A stretch of DNA of 64,000 nucleotides from Notamacropus eugenii (GCF_028372415.1 NC_092875.1:31328812-31392811), one strand, 5' to 3'. Positions 30,757 to 41,139 are shown, counted from the first letter of the stretch. Notes: generated by a model not told the origin, from the letters alone. Translations and numbers: made by a program.

Positions 30757-30965
30757 AGTGAGGGGTGTGCTAGTAAATATTTAACAACTGGCTCTCTGAA
30801 CTACAAAAAAATGTTCCTACAAGACATTTTCAGTTTAACGTGTGAATTATTAACAACTCCATCACTTTCTTAATCCTAGACAACTAACAAAACAATAAAC
30901 TAACCCCTGATTTGTAGCATTTGCAGATTTATGAGGTGTAAATGCTGAATACTGAAAATGTAACA
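30757..30965 (+). repeat. unassigned interspersed repeat, copy 1
   Basis: Shares an ordered series of words with 40660-40855: TAAATATTTAACAA, CATCACTTTCT, AAACAATAAA, TAGCATTTGC and TGAAAAT near the end. I cannot place it in a family. It might be an old DNA transposon or an LTR-like/LINE segment; orientation is arbitrary. Confidence 0.6.
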
Positions 30966-31144
30966 ATCAGCTAGGAGTCTACTCGGGATGACTCCAGTAT
31001 ATCCTTGGTACAGGCTTCCTACACCTACCTCGCATCTTTTCATTGCCCATTGGGTCATATTCAATATCAAGTCTTCTGAACTGGAGAAGAACTATGGAGT
31101 TTTTTGAGAACAGAGTTGAACTGAATCTCTACAACCCTCCCACA

Positions 31145-31415
31145 TTAGGTATTTATTTGAATCACAGGATCTCTGAGTTAGAAAAGACTTCAATGGACAT
31201 CTGGTTCAACTGGAAAATGAACAAGGATCCCACAGCCAGTGGTCTTCTAGACTCTGCTTGAAGGTCTACGAAGAGGGGTAACCCACCTCATCCTGAGATG
31301 GTCTATTCCACCTTGTTATTTCTCTCTAATATCAAGCCTAAATCTCTCTCTCTGTTACTTCTACCCATTAGTCCTAGTTTTGACATCTTGGGCCATTATC
31401 CCTTTGAGGCTCTCC
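31145..31415 (-). mobile_element. L3/CR1 fragment
   Basis: AATCACAGGATCTCTGAGTT, GACTCTGCTTGAAGGTCTAC, GGGGTAACCCACCTCATCC, CTAATATCAAGCCTAAATCT and CTTCTACCCATTAGTCCTAG. Confidence 0.8.
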
Positions 31416-31419
31416 TCCA

Positions 31420-31955
31420 ACTACCATCTACCACTCAGTACCTTCTTCTCTGAGATTTATTCAGTCCCTATCTACCACCCAGTCATGATTCTGGTAGTGT
31501 TTATCTATGGATCCTCAGATCACCCTCCATTTTTCCATCCTTCCTTACCCTCTGATTTTCATAATGAGACCTAGAGGGACTTAACATACATTTCACTATT
31601 TCCCTAAGCACCCTAACTTCCCAGTTCCTCAACTTCCTCATTGCCAACGACTATCTTCACCCCACCTCAGCTGCATACAGAGATGGTCATCTCCTTTACC
31701 TTGCCATCATCCATTTGTCTTCTACCTTCATGAATTCTGATCATAATCTTTGATCATTCCATCGTTCTCTGTCTTACAAGCCCTCAGCTTTTTCTTCATC
31801 CTCACCAATCTCTCAGCCCTTTAGGTCTTTCCCAGATAATCAGTCTTGTACTAACTTTGCGATTCTCCCTTGGTCATCATGACCTGCTCTCCCCCATTCA
31901 TCTGACCATACTTCCGTGCTGGAGCTGCATCCAGGTTGTGCTAGTTAACCATCAA
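31420..31955 (+). mobile_element. L2 LINE, endonuclease/linker part of ORF2
   Basis: Pyrimidine-rich. CTTTACCTTGCCATCATCC and TGAATTCTGATCATAATC translate to LAIIH and SDHN-like motifs of the L2 endonuclease C-terminus. Heavily decayed. Confidence 0.55.
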
Positions 31956-31957
31956 CA

Positions 31958-32270
31958 TGACAATCAGTATTTATTAAGTGCTTACTATGTGATAGGTACT
32001 GTGCTAAATGCTAGAAAATAAAGATACAAGCAAAAAGAAAACAGTTCCTACTTTCAAGGAACTTAGATTCTAATGGAGGAACACAACCCAGAAGGGAGTA
32101 TGAAATATAGAAGACAAAAAGGAAGTGTTCCGCAGGGACATAATCTCAATATTCAGAGGCAGAAAAATAGTTGGTCTGGGACCTTCCTCAAAATGGAAGT
32201 CCTGAGACCAACTTACTGATGAAAGAAGTGGCATTTCAGGGTGGAGGGAGAAGGCAGCTGAGATATGCTG
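31958..32270 (-). mobile_element. L2 3' end, antisense
   Basis: TCAGTATTTATTAAGTGCTT, GCTAGAAAATAAAGATACAA, TTTCAAGGAACTTAGATTCT and TGGCATTTCAGGGTGGAGG. Confidence 0.75.
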
Positions 32271-32271
32271 T

Positions 32272-32464
32272 GGATATCTCCTTGGACCCTCTTCACTTCT
32301 ATTTCTGCACAAATTTGTTTGATCTCATCAGTTCAATTACTCATTCCACTCAGATGATTTTCAGACCTATTTGTCTAGTCCTAACATCTCTCCTGACCTC
32401 TACGTCTCTCATCTTCAGCTGCTCATTGGACATCTTCAACTGGATGTCTCATAGATATCTGTGT

Positions 32465-32501
<37 letters not shown>

Positions 32502-33540
32502 TGTATAGGCACACACATATATATATATATACACAAATATATATACATACACATGCACACACATATAGAATATACAAATATACTATTTTATTTTTCCCTA
32601 ATTACATGTTAAAACAATTTTTAAAACTTATAAAAGTTTTAAGTTCTGAATTCTATCCCTTCCTTCCTCTCCTCCCCACTCCCAGAGATATTAGACAATC
32701 TAATACAGATTATAGATGGGCAATCAATCCTATAGATATCTTAAACTCAACATGTGCAAAATTAAACTCATTACATTTTCTCCAAACTCTTCCCTTTCCC
32801 TAATTTTCCTGTTAGTGTCAAGAGTACCGCCATCCTTCTAGTGACTCAGGCTTGCAACCTACATGTCATCCTCTACTCCTCACTCCCTCACCTCACATAT
32901 CCAATCAGGTGCTAAGTGCTGTAGTTTCTACCTCTATGATATCTCCCATGTCTTTTCTCCTTTGACAAGCTGCCACCCTGGTGGCGCTCATCCCTTCATA
33001 CCTGGATTATTGCAATAGCCCACTGGTGGGTCTTCCTGCCTCAAGTTTCTCCCCACTCCAATTCACCTTCCATTCAATCTCTAGAGTGATTTTCCATAAT
33101 CTACATCTGACCATGTCACCTCCCTCCCTATTCAATAAACTCCAGTGGCTCCCTATCCCCTTCAGGATCGAATTTAAAATTCTGATTCTGGGCATTTTCA
33201 TTGACTGATCACCATTTCTGGAATTCTCTCTCTTTTAAATCTCTGCCTCCTGCCTTCCTTGACTTCACTGATTTTCAACTAAAATCATACCTTCTGCAAG
33301 AAGCCTGTCCTAATCCTCTTAATATTTTGTCTTCCCACCGTTGACCATCTCCAATGTACCATATATATACATATACATATACATATGTGTGTGTGTATGT
33401 GCGTACATGCTAGCTGTTAGCACATTGTCTCCCCCATTACACTGTGAGTTCCTGGAGGGCAGGGACAATTTTTTGCCTTTTTATCCCCAGGACTTAATGC
33501 TGCCTGAAAGATAGTAGCATTTAATAAATGACTGTTACCT
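32272..33540 (+). mobile_element. L2 LINE, RT to 3' terminus, split by an L1 piece
   Basis: The sense L2 runs from the RT 'LISS' region through an L-x-S-x-W-M-S-H-R-Y-L/K-L-N segment (the join spans the insertion at 32461-32741), a CAATAGCCC 'YCNS' block (33012), CTCCAGTGGCTCCCTATCC, CTTCTGCAAGAAGCCTGTCC, the terminus CTGGAGGGCAGGGACAATTT and GCATTTAATAAATGACTG. It contains a short TA/CATA microsatellite at 33358-33410. About 990 bp of L2 remain, the most complete copy here. Confidence 0.9.
32461..32741 (-). mobile_element. L1 3' fragment with CA/TA tail, inserted in the L2
   Basis: Antisense L1 terminus (TCCCTAATTACATGTTAAAA, AAGTTCTGAATTCTATCCC, ending near ATAGATGGGC) preceded by a (TG)n/(TA)n/(CA)n array at 32461-32575 that occupies the place of the tail. 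A perfect 10-bp duplication, ATAGATATCT, occurs at 32451-32460 and 32732-32741. Confidence 0.8.
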
Positions 33541-33544
33541 TGAT

Positions 33545-34200
33545 TTGACTTGGAGGAGGGGGCAGTAAGAGGTGGGGTCAAGATCATGAAAGATTTCAGC
33601 AAGGAGGTAGCATTTAAATTAATTTTTAAAGGAATCCAGAGCAGCAAGGGGTTCAGTGGATAGACCATTGAGTTTAGTCAGGAAGACTCATTTTCATCTG
33701 AGTTCAAATCTTTCCTCAGACACTTATTAGCTGTGTGACCCTGGATAAATCATTTAACTCTGCTTGTCTTAGTTCCTCAACTGTAAAATAAGCTGGGGAA
33801 GGAAATGGCAAACCACTCCAGTATCTTTGCCAATAAAACTCCAAATGGGGTCACAAAGAGTCAGACATGACTGAAATGATTCAACAACAAAAGGTATTCT
33901 AACATGTAGAGATGAGGGGGGCTATATTCTTGGAATGAAGTATGGCCAGGAAAAAGGAAATGGACTGCCATATATGAGGAGCAGGAAGAACGTCTGATTA
34001 GCCCATCTGTAGAATTTGTGAAGGAGAGTAATGTTTAATTAGGTTATAAAGGTAAATTTGGGCTAGGCTATAAAGATCTTTAAATACGAAATAGAAAGGT
34101 TTTATATTTTTTTCTAGTGGTAATGGGGAACCATTGTAATTTGCAGAGAGGAAATTGACATGGTCAGTTGTGTGTTTTAGATTCTTCCCAAAGAAGCGGC
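33545..34200 (-). mobile_element. L2 LINE antisense, split by a Mar-1
   Basis: Left of the SINE: GGTGGGGTCAAGATCATGAA. Right of it: GGCTATAAAGATCTTTAAAT, TAGTGGTAATGGGGAACCAT and GGAAATTGACATGGTCAGTT. These are antisense L2 phrases. Confidence 0.6.
33640..33889 (+). mobile_element. Mar-1 CORE-SINE, full length
   Basis: GCAAGGGGTTCAGTGGATAG, ATTAGCTGTGTGACCCTGGA, AAGCTGGGGAAGGAAATGGC, CCACTCCAGTATCTTTGCC, AAATGGGGTCACAAAGAGTC and ATGATTCAACAACAAAA. Confidence 0.95.
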
Positions 34201-34400
34201 AAAACACAATCACAGGATCTAAGAGCAGAAAGGATTAGTCCAATTCTTTTGGAGGAATCTGTACTCTAGCCTTCCCAACAAGTATTCACCAAATCTCGTT
34301 TCTTTTTGGTTTTTAGGACTCCTTTTGAGAAGCACCTTCTCCAAATCTCAATCAACCATCATCTTCATCTCCGTCCTAGTCACTAGGGGACAATCGAGAA
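34200..34400 (-). mobile_element. L3/CR1 remnant, weak
   Basis: AATCACAGGATCTAAGAGCA and GATTAGTCCAATTCTTTTGG at the left; later similarity is marginal. Confidence 0.4.
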
Positions 34401-34439
34401 TTCCCCATGTTACCTCAAATCAATACAAGTCCCTGAGCA

Positions 34440-34615
34440 GGGAGGGTGAAATTATGTTCAGTATATTAAGTACTTGCCATGGGCCAAGCACTCTGTGACA
34501 TACTGGGGGTACAAATTTAATAAATGAGATAGTTCCTGCTCTTTAGGGGTTCATACACATAGGAGACAGGCTATGAAAGAAAAATTTAACATCAGGGCAC
34601 ATAGAAAAGTCCAGT
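34440..34615 (-). mobile_element. L2 3' end, antisense
   Basis: TATTAAGTACTTGCCATGGG, CCAAGCACTCTGTGACATAC, TCCTGCTCTTTAGGGGTTC and ACATAGGAGACAGG. Confidence 0.7.
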
Positions 34616-34824
34616 AGTCCTAGGAAGCAGTAGTAGTGCAAATGGCAAGCCCCCCCACCCTTGCCTCCATTGGAGATATACCCATCCAACCAATCAGGGC
34701 TTCCTCTGATCATCACTACAGTACAACTTTAATAACGTTTTGCTCTTGTTTTCCAATTAATTTTAACCCAAGAGAAAATGAGATGCACTGATCCATCCAG
34801 AGAGACAGAAGAGAGGGTCCCAAG

Positions 34825-35030
34825 TAGAGCAGGAGTCAGAAGCATGGACAAGTGACTTCATCACTATGGGCTTCAGTTTCCACAACCGCAGAAGAAGGTT
34901 TATCACATCTACATTCCCATCCACCTCCGTTCCCAAAGGGTTATTTTTGAAGATCAAATGAGATAACAGAGGCAAAGGCATCTTACAAAATGCAATATAA
35001 ATCAAAGTTGTTATTAGTAAGCAAGGTCCA
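34825..35030 (+). mobile_element. MIR-type CORE-SINE, degraded
   Basis: CAGGAGTCAGAAGCATGGAC, GGCTTCAGTTTCCACAACCG, GAAGATCAAATGAGATAACA and TACAAAATGCAATATAAATC. Confidence 0.65.
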
Positions 35031-35039
35031 AGCTGGGGT

Positions 35040-35985
35040 GACACTGTTAGTCTCATGAGAGCTTTCTCATTGAGTGGTTTACTTCTGTTTCTTTCCTCTC
35101 CTGCCTTCTATTTTCCAGTTCTCCCTCTTCCCATCCCACCCACCCCCCAACCCAATCTTGCCCATATCCTGTTCCCCAAAGAAAACTGTAATGACTTTGG
35201 AGATTAAGAAGAATTTCATTCTTTTTGTCCCCCCAGCAAGGGAAAGAAGAGGGGAGGAGGGAGAAGTCACTGTTTATTTTGGATAGAGAAATAAAGAGAC
35301 TCTTTCTGAAGACGAATACCAGAACCTCTTAGTTTATCATTGGAGAACTACTGAGCGAAACAAATACAGACCCCATTAAGCATTTATGTGATTTTACCCA
35401 GCTACAACTCCCATTCCCCATCAACTCTATAGCTCCCCACAGTCCTCAGGCATGGAGGGGTCAGGATTTTATGAGGCAAACTGAAGGAGTGAAAATACAC
35501 AGATAGAAAAAGAGATGGGGGACTAGGGGCCTGACACAATTCCTTTTGACTTTGTAACACCTCATTCCATCCTTGATGATCATTAGAAACAGTGCCTGTT
35601 GGGACTTGAAATGAAGTTACATGAAAGGGGGAGGCAAGATTTTTTTTTCTTGTCCTAGGGGCAGAATTTCTGCTCACAGATATATCTGGGAATCTACCTT
35701 TCTTTCTTTCGATAGCCATAGCCAGGCTTCTGGAAAATGGAGTATAGGAATGTCTCTTCAATTTTCTGTTGTATACTAGTTTCTTTTTTCAGGGGAAAAA
35801 AAATGAACAACTCCCCTTACCCCAATACTTAATGATTCTTGATTATCTTAGTGGCAAGCTCATTGGTCATGATTGGCTTCTGTCTGTGAAGAACATTCCA
35901 CCCTCCCTTGTTTCCCCATTAATAAAACAGAGGCTCTTGTCTCCATGTTAGTAGACTGGAGAAGATTAAATTTGTCTAGCAAGTC
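35040..35985. other. no recognisable repeat or gene
   Basis: Locally pyrimidine-rich (35085-35170) and otherwise mixed. The 119-codon minus-strand frame at 35402-35761 has no recognisable domain and no splice context I would trust. Confidence 0.4.
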
Positions 35986-35989
35986 AGCT

Positions 35990-36110
35990 TATGTCAAATC
36001 AGCATTTATTAAGCACCCAATCAGTTGATAAAGATACACACACACACACATACACACATACACACATATATACATATTTATGTACATATGTATATATATA
36101 TGATTATGAA
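35990..36110. repeat. short L2 antisense start and CA/TA microsatellite
   Basis: CAAATCAGCATTTATTAAGC (antisense L2/MIR end) followed by ACACACACATACACACATA and TATATATA at 36033-36101. Confidence 0.65.
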
Positions 36111-36311
36111 GGAGGCCAATTATGGTGAAATATAATTACTAATATATATATTTTTTAAACAAGTACATGGATCCAAGGATAAAAACTCTTGGTCTAAGAG
36201 AATCTGTGGGATCATATCTTCATTCCATTACGTATTATCTTATTCTTTCTATTAATTCTGTACAAAGCAAAAAAATGCCACATACAGTTATTCATGTCTA
36301 TCTGTTAGTGG

Positions 36312-36458
36312 GGGTGGCTATCTCAGTTATGCCAAGGTGACATAAAGATCAAAGGCTTAATGAAATATAGCATATTCAAGAAAGGGCTGTGATCTTCTAG
36401 TAGGTGGAGGCTTAGCCGTTCTGCCTGTGTCACCTTGGCATAACTGAGATAGCCACCC
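36312..36458. repeat. perfect 31-bp inverted repeat with an 85-bp loop
   Basis: The left arm 36312-36342 (starts GGGTGGCTATCTCAG) is the exact reverse complement of 36428-36458 (ends CTGAGATAGCCACCC), with no mismatch. A small inner inverted repeat, AAGATCA (36345-36351) and TGATCTT (36390-36396), lies in the loop. The right arm abuts the L1 5' segment. Confidence 0.95.
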
Positions 36459-37391
36459 TGGAAAGTCTACAGGAAAGGTCTTTCACGGGGAGCAGACTGG
36501 CATGGACCACACTGGCACAGATGTACTGGAGCAGGCCTCAGAGGACTGAATCACTGGCGGCGATGTCAGTTTCCAGACTTTTCAAGCCACAGATGACAAA
36601 AGGGTCAGCGGAAAACTTCTGCGGGACCTGAGTGAAAGAGGAATGCACAATCTGGCCAGGTCCAGCCCCAACCCTTGTGGGGCTGTGGGCGTGATGGCAG
36701 TGGTGGCTGGCCAGAGCAGTAGCAGCATTGGCAGAGGCTGCTTCTAGAGCTCTGGGCTCACAGAGGGTGGGGGGGTCAAGCGGCTGATACAAAATCCCTG
36801 AAACCTGGACAGTATACCCATCCCCATCCCCACTGGAACCAGAGTCCTACCTTGACCAAGAGTTAGAAAGTCAAATGTTTGACTGAGAAAATGAATAAAC
36901 ATCATAAAAGAGCTCAGACTACAGAATCTTACTTTGGTGACAAGGAAGAGGAGGGCAAACAACCAGAGGGGAACAGCAGAGTCAAAGCTCCTACATCAAA
37001 AGTCTCCAACAGGAATATGAATTGGTCACAAGCCATGGAAGAACTCAAAAAGGATTTTGAAAATAAGTAAGAGAAAAATTGAGGAAAATTGGGAAGAGAA
37101 ATGAGAGTGATACAAGAAAATCATGAAAATCAAGTCAACAGCTTACTAAAGGAGATCCTCAAAAATACTGAAGAAAATAACACCTTAAAAAATAAACTAA
37201 CCAAAATGGCAAAAGAAGTCCAAAAAGCCAATAAAGAGAATGCCTTAAAAAGCAAAATTGACCAAATGGAGAAGGAGGTTCAAAAACTCACTGAAGAAAA
37301 TAATTCTTTCAAAATTAGAATGGAGCAAATGGAAGTTAATGACTTTATGGGAAATCAAGAAATTATAAAACAGAATCAAAGTTCTTTCTAA
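36459..37391 (+). mobile_element. L1 5' half: 5'UTR and N-terminal ORF1
   Basis: A relatively GC-rich 5'UTR (GTCAGCGGAAAACTTCTGCG) leads to ORF1 from ATG 36891. A stop after ..KDFENK separates a second open section (37089-37391) that holds a heptad/leucine-rich coiled coil (NTLKNKLTKMAKEVQ, ALKSKIDQMEKEVQ, NSFKIRMEQMEVND). No ORF2 follows, so this copy is 3' truncated. Confidence 0.8.
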
Positions 37392-37524
37392 TATCTCATC
37401 ATTTCAAATATATGTTTTAAGATGCACATTGCAAAATAATACTGGCAACTTTTCAGATTTTTCCTAGATACAGATGTAGGTATAGTTGTAGGTATGAGTA
37501 TATCATAGTCATGGTAGACTTATA

Positions 37525-38793
37525 GGCTTTCTTTTGACTTTGTTTCAATATTTCTTGTTTTCTCATGTAGTCATTGGCTTCTATTTGATCACTTCTAATT
37601 TTCAGGGAGTTTATTGGTTGGGCAAGATTTTGTATGTCTTGTTCCAAGTTGCCAATTCCTTTTCCAATTTTTTTCTTTCCTACCTCTCATTTCTTTTCCA
37701 TTTTTTTCCCTCGAGTGCTTGGATTTAATTAATAAAACCACTCTGTTTCTTAAACTTTTACTTTATCTCTTTCAGGAATTGTTGTTGAATTTGTGTCCAA
37801 GCTGTTTTTTTTTTTTTTTAAGGCTTTGCTTGTAGATGTTTTGGAATCATTTTCTTCTTCAGAGTTTATATCTTGAGAATCCTTGTCACTCTCATAGTTT
37901 TGTTTTTTTTTTTATGGTCTAGTTATTTTTTGGTTTGTGCGACCTTCCAGAATTCTTCCTGACTTCAGACTTGTTAAAACCTCTGGGTATGTCTGGAGGG
38001 AATGTCTGGACTGGAGCTGTTGGTGCTTTCCAGGAGGCAGTAAGTGTTGGGTTTATTCCATGATGTCATGGATAGGCTGAGGACCTGAAAGCTTTCAATG
38101 GTCTGAGAGTGTTCTGACCCAGAGCAAAGTCTGAGTAACTCTGGTCTGAATTCTGCAAGTTCCTGGTGTAGGTGTGGGTCTGAGTAAGAGGAGGTTTGTG
38201 TCTTTTGTTTCAGTAACTGGTCAATCACCATGAGTAAGCTAGAAAGCTCTGCTGGAGGACAGAATGTCAGAATTTTAGGCTTCTCTTTCATCTGAGATTC
38301 CTGCTTTGGGCTAGTAGCTGAAATTGGGGTCAAATTCACCCAGCTACTGCTCGCTTCTGAGCTAAACCCTTACTCAGTACACAGCCTAAGACTTTCAACT
38401 GCTCCTTGTTCTGGAACACCGACTATCCCTGGACACAAATTCCCATTTCAGGCCATAGTGGGTGACAAAACTGCCAGTGGGCACTTGTTCCTACAACCTA
38501 TAAAAGCTTAGGGTGCCCTGGTATAGTTTTAGGATCTCTCCTTGCCATTGAGCTTGATCTCAGTTCTCTTTCAGTGTCCAGGAACTAGAATACTTGAAAT
38601 AGCACTCTCTTGCTTAGACCCTTCCTCAGTGTCTCCCTTGTGCTCACTTGCCTGGAAAGATGACTCAGTGTGACTTTTGTCTTGGATTTACCAATCAGAA
38701 TTCCATCTCTAAATCCTTGTGAAGGAGTTTTAGGAGGGGAGGAGAAGTCCAGTTTTTCTTTTTCTTGCTCCTCCACCATCTTGGCTCCACCTG
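37525..38793 (-). mobile_element. L1 5' half in the opposite orientation
   Basis: Reading leftwards, it starts at the L1 5' end (CCAAGATGGTGGAGGAGCAA on the minus strand, 38793 inward), crosses a 5'UTR of about 0.9 kb and enters ORF1 with several stops. It stays open at 37647-37525 (LEQDIQNLAQPINSLKIRSD, DYMRKQEILKQ). It ends at the same ORF1 position as the plus copy. Confidence 0.8.
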
Positions 38794-38799
38794 CAATAT

Positions 38800-38962
38800 T
38801 TTGGATTCATCCAATTTTAAACCTTGACTGTCTCTTACAGTTTATCTAGTTCAACATTCTAATTACAAATGAGGAAGCTGAAGCCCAGAGAGAGAATGTC
38901 TTGGATTATCTAAGGTCACAAAATCATCTTGAACTTGAAATGAATCAATCTACTTTAACTGC
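38800..38962 (-). mobile_element. MIR3-type SINE
   Basis: AATGAGGAAGCTGAAGCCC, GAATGTCTTGGATTATCTAA and GGTCACAAAATCATCTTGAA. Confidence 0.6.
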
Positions 38963-38964
38963 CA

Positions 38965-39612
38965 AATTTGATGGTCTTTACCCCATGCTCATCCTCTTCA
39001 CCTCTCTGCTACATTGAACATTTTTGCCCATCCTCTCTTCCTGGATACTGTCTCTTCTCTGAACCTTTGTGGACACCACCTTTCCTGATTTGCCTCCAGT
39101 ATATTTGTCTGACTGCTTCTGTTCAGTCTCCTTTGCTGGCTCATCAGTAGCATCAGTTCCCCTAACTGTGATTATTCTCTGAAATTCTGTCTCAGGTCCT
39201 CTTCCCTTCTCCCTCTATAATCTTTCTTGGTAACCTCTTCAACTTCCATAGGTTTAATTATCATCTCTTTGTAGAAGATTCCTCGATCATTTTTACAGCC
39301 CTGGTCACTTGGATGAGATTAGATCCCACATCACCAATTGCCTGTTGGATGTTTCAAACCTGACAACTTTAAGTCAGTAATCCAAATCTAAGCTCATTAT
39401 TATCCCTTACCTCTTAAATGTCCCCCCTTTCAAACTTCCCTATTTCCACCAAGGGTACCGCCATGCTTTCAATCTCCCAATTTCATAACCACATATTATA
39501 CAGGACTCCTCACTCTCTTTCTCCCTTCACATCCAATTGGCTGCCAAATCTTGCCATTTCTACCTTCCCAACATCGTTCATTTCTTCTCTCTTCTCTTGA
39601 CTCACACAGCTC
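38965..39612 (+). mobile_element. L2 LINE, RT region of ORF2
   Basis: Sense L2: TTAATTATCATCTCTTTGTA (the YxL-YADD neighbourhood, decayed), GATCCCACATCACCAATTGC, TGTTTCAAACCTGACAACTT and GGGTACCGCCATGC, ending after the 'cttgactcacac' region. Confidence 0.75.
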
Positions 39613-39614
39613 CC

Positions 39615-39737
39615 AAATAGGGTTAAATAACTTGCCCAGGGTCACCAAGTGTCTGAGGTCAGATTTAAACTCACAAAGAGGAGTCTTCCTGACTCCAGAC
39701 TGGGTACACTATTCATCATGTCACCTAGTTGCCCATG
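39615..39737 (-). mobile_element. MIR/Mar-type SINE, CORE and head
   Basis: GGTTAAATAACTTGCCCAGG, AAGTGTCTGAGGTCAGATTT, GAGTCTTCCTGACTCCAGAC and CACCTAGTTGCCC. Confidence 0.85.
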
Positions 39738-39870
39738 TGTATGTATGTATATGTATATGCAGAATTTTGTATATAAATATATTTTATATCAGTTTATATA
39801 CTGTCATATATAATTAGATGTTACATCATATTTTCTTATATATACACAATACTATATGTGTGTACACATG
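39738..39870 (+). repeat. TA/TG-rich microsatellite
   Basis: TGTATGTATGTATATGTATA followed by AT-rich and TGTGTG sequence. Confidence 0.8.
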
Positions 39871-39884
39871 TATTAATACTGTTA

Positions 39885-40012
39885 ATAAGGAAATTTATTT
39901 TTCTTGACTGTATATTTCTTGCAGGGAATTTGTTTTTCCTTTTATATTTATTTCAATGGTGTGGGGATAGAAGGGAGAAAAAAATATATTTCTGCTAATT
40001 AAAAATTGAAAA
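39885..40012 (+). mobile_element. L1 3'UTR terminus
   Basis: TTTTCTTGACTGTATATTTC, GGTGTGGGGATAGAAGGG and the A-rich end AAATATATTTCTGCTAATTA. Confidence 0.55.
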
Positions 40013-40189
40013 GATAAGAAAAAGTAGGCACAGAGGGAAAACATTCAACTAGCTGGCACCTTATACCCCATAGTTCCTTTCAATACATCTGGCCATACTT
40101 TGTGCATTTCTGGAAAGAATATCTGGAGCATTTCTTGTTCCTTCTTTCTTGGGGGTATTTCTGGTGTCACTAGGAATAAAAATCCTTCT

Positions 40190-40375
40190 CAACTGGGAGG
40201 CAGTGTGATGAAATGAAAAACTGTCAGGGATCAGAAAAAAAGAAACTGAGTTAAATCCCAGGTCTGCCACTAACATGGATAAGTCTCCTCACCTCACTGG
40301 ACGTTAGTTTCCCCATCTGCAAAATGAGAAGGATTGGACTAGATGATCTCTGAGATCCTTTCCAGCTCTCAATCA
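40190..40375 (+). mobile_element. MIR3-type SINE, nearly complete
   Basis: GGAGGCAGTGTGATGAAATG, TTAAATCCCAGGTCTGCC, TTAGTTTCCCCATCTGCAAA, TTGGACTAGATGATCTCTGA and ATCCTTTCCAGCTCTC. Confidence 0.9.
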
Positions 40376-40489
40376 AACCAGCCAACATTCTCTGGTAAGA
40401 CCCTTGGCCGTAAAGGTCTCTCAATAGCACCATCTACTGGAGGAGACATAAAATTCCCTTGAAATTACCTTGAAGAGGGACATTCTGGC

Positions 40490-40655
40490 TGGTCTACAAA
40501 CTTAAAGATGGGCAAAGGGTCTTACAGTCATCTGTATAAACCCTTCTTTTTAACTATAAGGAACATGAGGTTTAGAGATAGGAAGCCATGCAAGATAGAG
40601 TCGTACTTGAACCAAAGTCCATTTAATTCCAAATTCTAGCTCTCTTTTCCTTTAT
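40490..40655 (-). mobile_element. MIR3-type SINE, degraded
   Basis: AACTATAAGGAACATGAGGT, GTCGTACTTGAACCAAAGTC and AATTCTAGCTCTCTTT. Confidence 0.55.
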
Positions 40656-40659
40656 CCCC

Positions 40660-40855
40660 AAGGGGATGCTGGTAAATATTTAACAATAGGGCCTTTGAAA
40701 CAAACAAACAAAAAGAATGTATGACATCCTTTTAACTTTAATATGCATTTTCTTCATCACTTTCTCAAGTCTAGAAAGTCAATAAAACAATAAATTAAGC
40801 CTTACCTTATAGCATTTGCTAATTCCTAAAGGATAAATACTTTGAAAATTAGTGG
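40660..40855 (+). repeat. unassigned interspersed repeat, copy 2
   Basis: Colinear with 30757-30965: GGTAAATATTTAACAA, TTCATCACTTTCTCAAG, AAACAATAAATTAAG, TAGCATTTGCTAATTCC and ATAAATACTTTGAAAAT. Many small indels separate the copies. Family unknown to me. Confidence 0.6.
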
Positions 40856-40904
40856 GTTTAAACTGGCTTCAGCACAGCCCCGAAACCCACACCCTAGATT
40901 GCAC

Positions 40905-41020
40905 CTACACTATTAGAGGTAGACCTTAGAGAGGAGCTAGGCTAACCCGCTAGTTTTACTCAAGTCTTCCTGGCTCTAAGTCCAGAGCTCAATTCTTTAT
41001 GTTATGCTGATCAGAGAGAC
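40905..41020 (-). mobile_element. MIR3-type fragment, degraded
   Basis: GGTAGACCTTAGAGAGGAGC, CAAGTCTTCCTGGCTCTAAG and CCAGAGCTCAATTCTTTATG. Confidence 0.45.
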
Positions 41021-41139
41021 ACTAGTGTCTTGGTCTGAGTGGCACAGTGGGCCAGCTTGCAGGAAGTGAGTGTCCTAATGACTTGGGAGCCAGAATGCCC
41101 AAGAGGCCATGTCCAAATGACTAGATGAATTTGAACCAA

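Noticed and set aside
32171-32803. 210-codon open frame as a possible gene
   Set aside because: It joins antisense L2, sense L2 reverse-transcriptase, a TG/TA microsatellite and an inserted L1 fragment; a chance frame across several elements.
36312-36458. MicroRNA precursor for the perfect hairpin
   Set aside because: The 85-base loop is far larger than in typical animal precursors, and there is no conservation evidence. Kept only as a structural finding.
36879-37391. Coiled-coil protein frames as a host gene
   Set aside because: They are the N-terminal part of an L1 ORF1, preceded by an L1 5'UTR.
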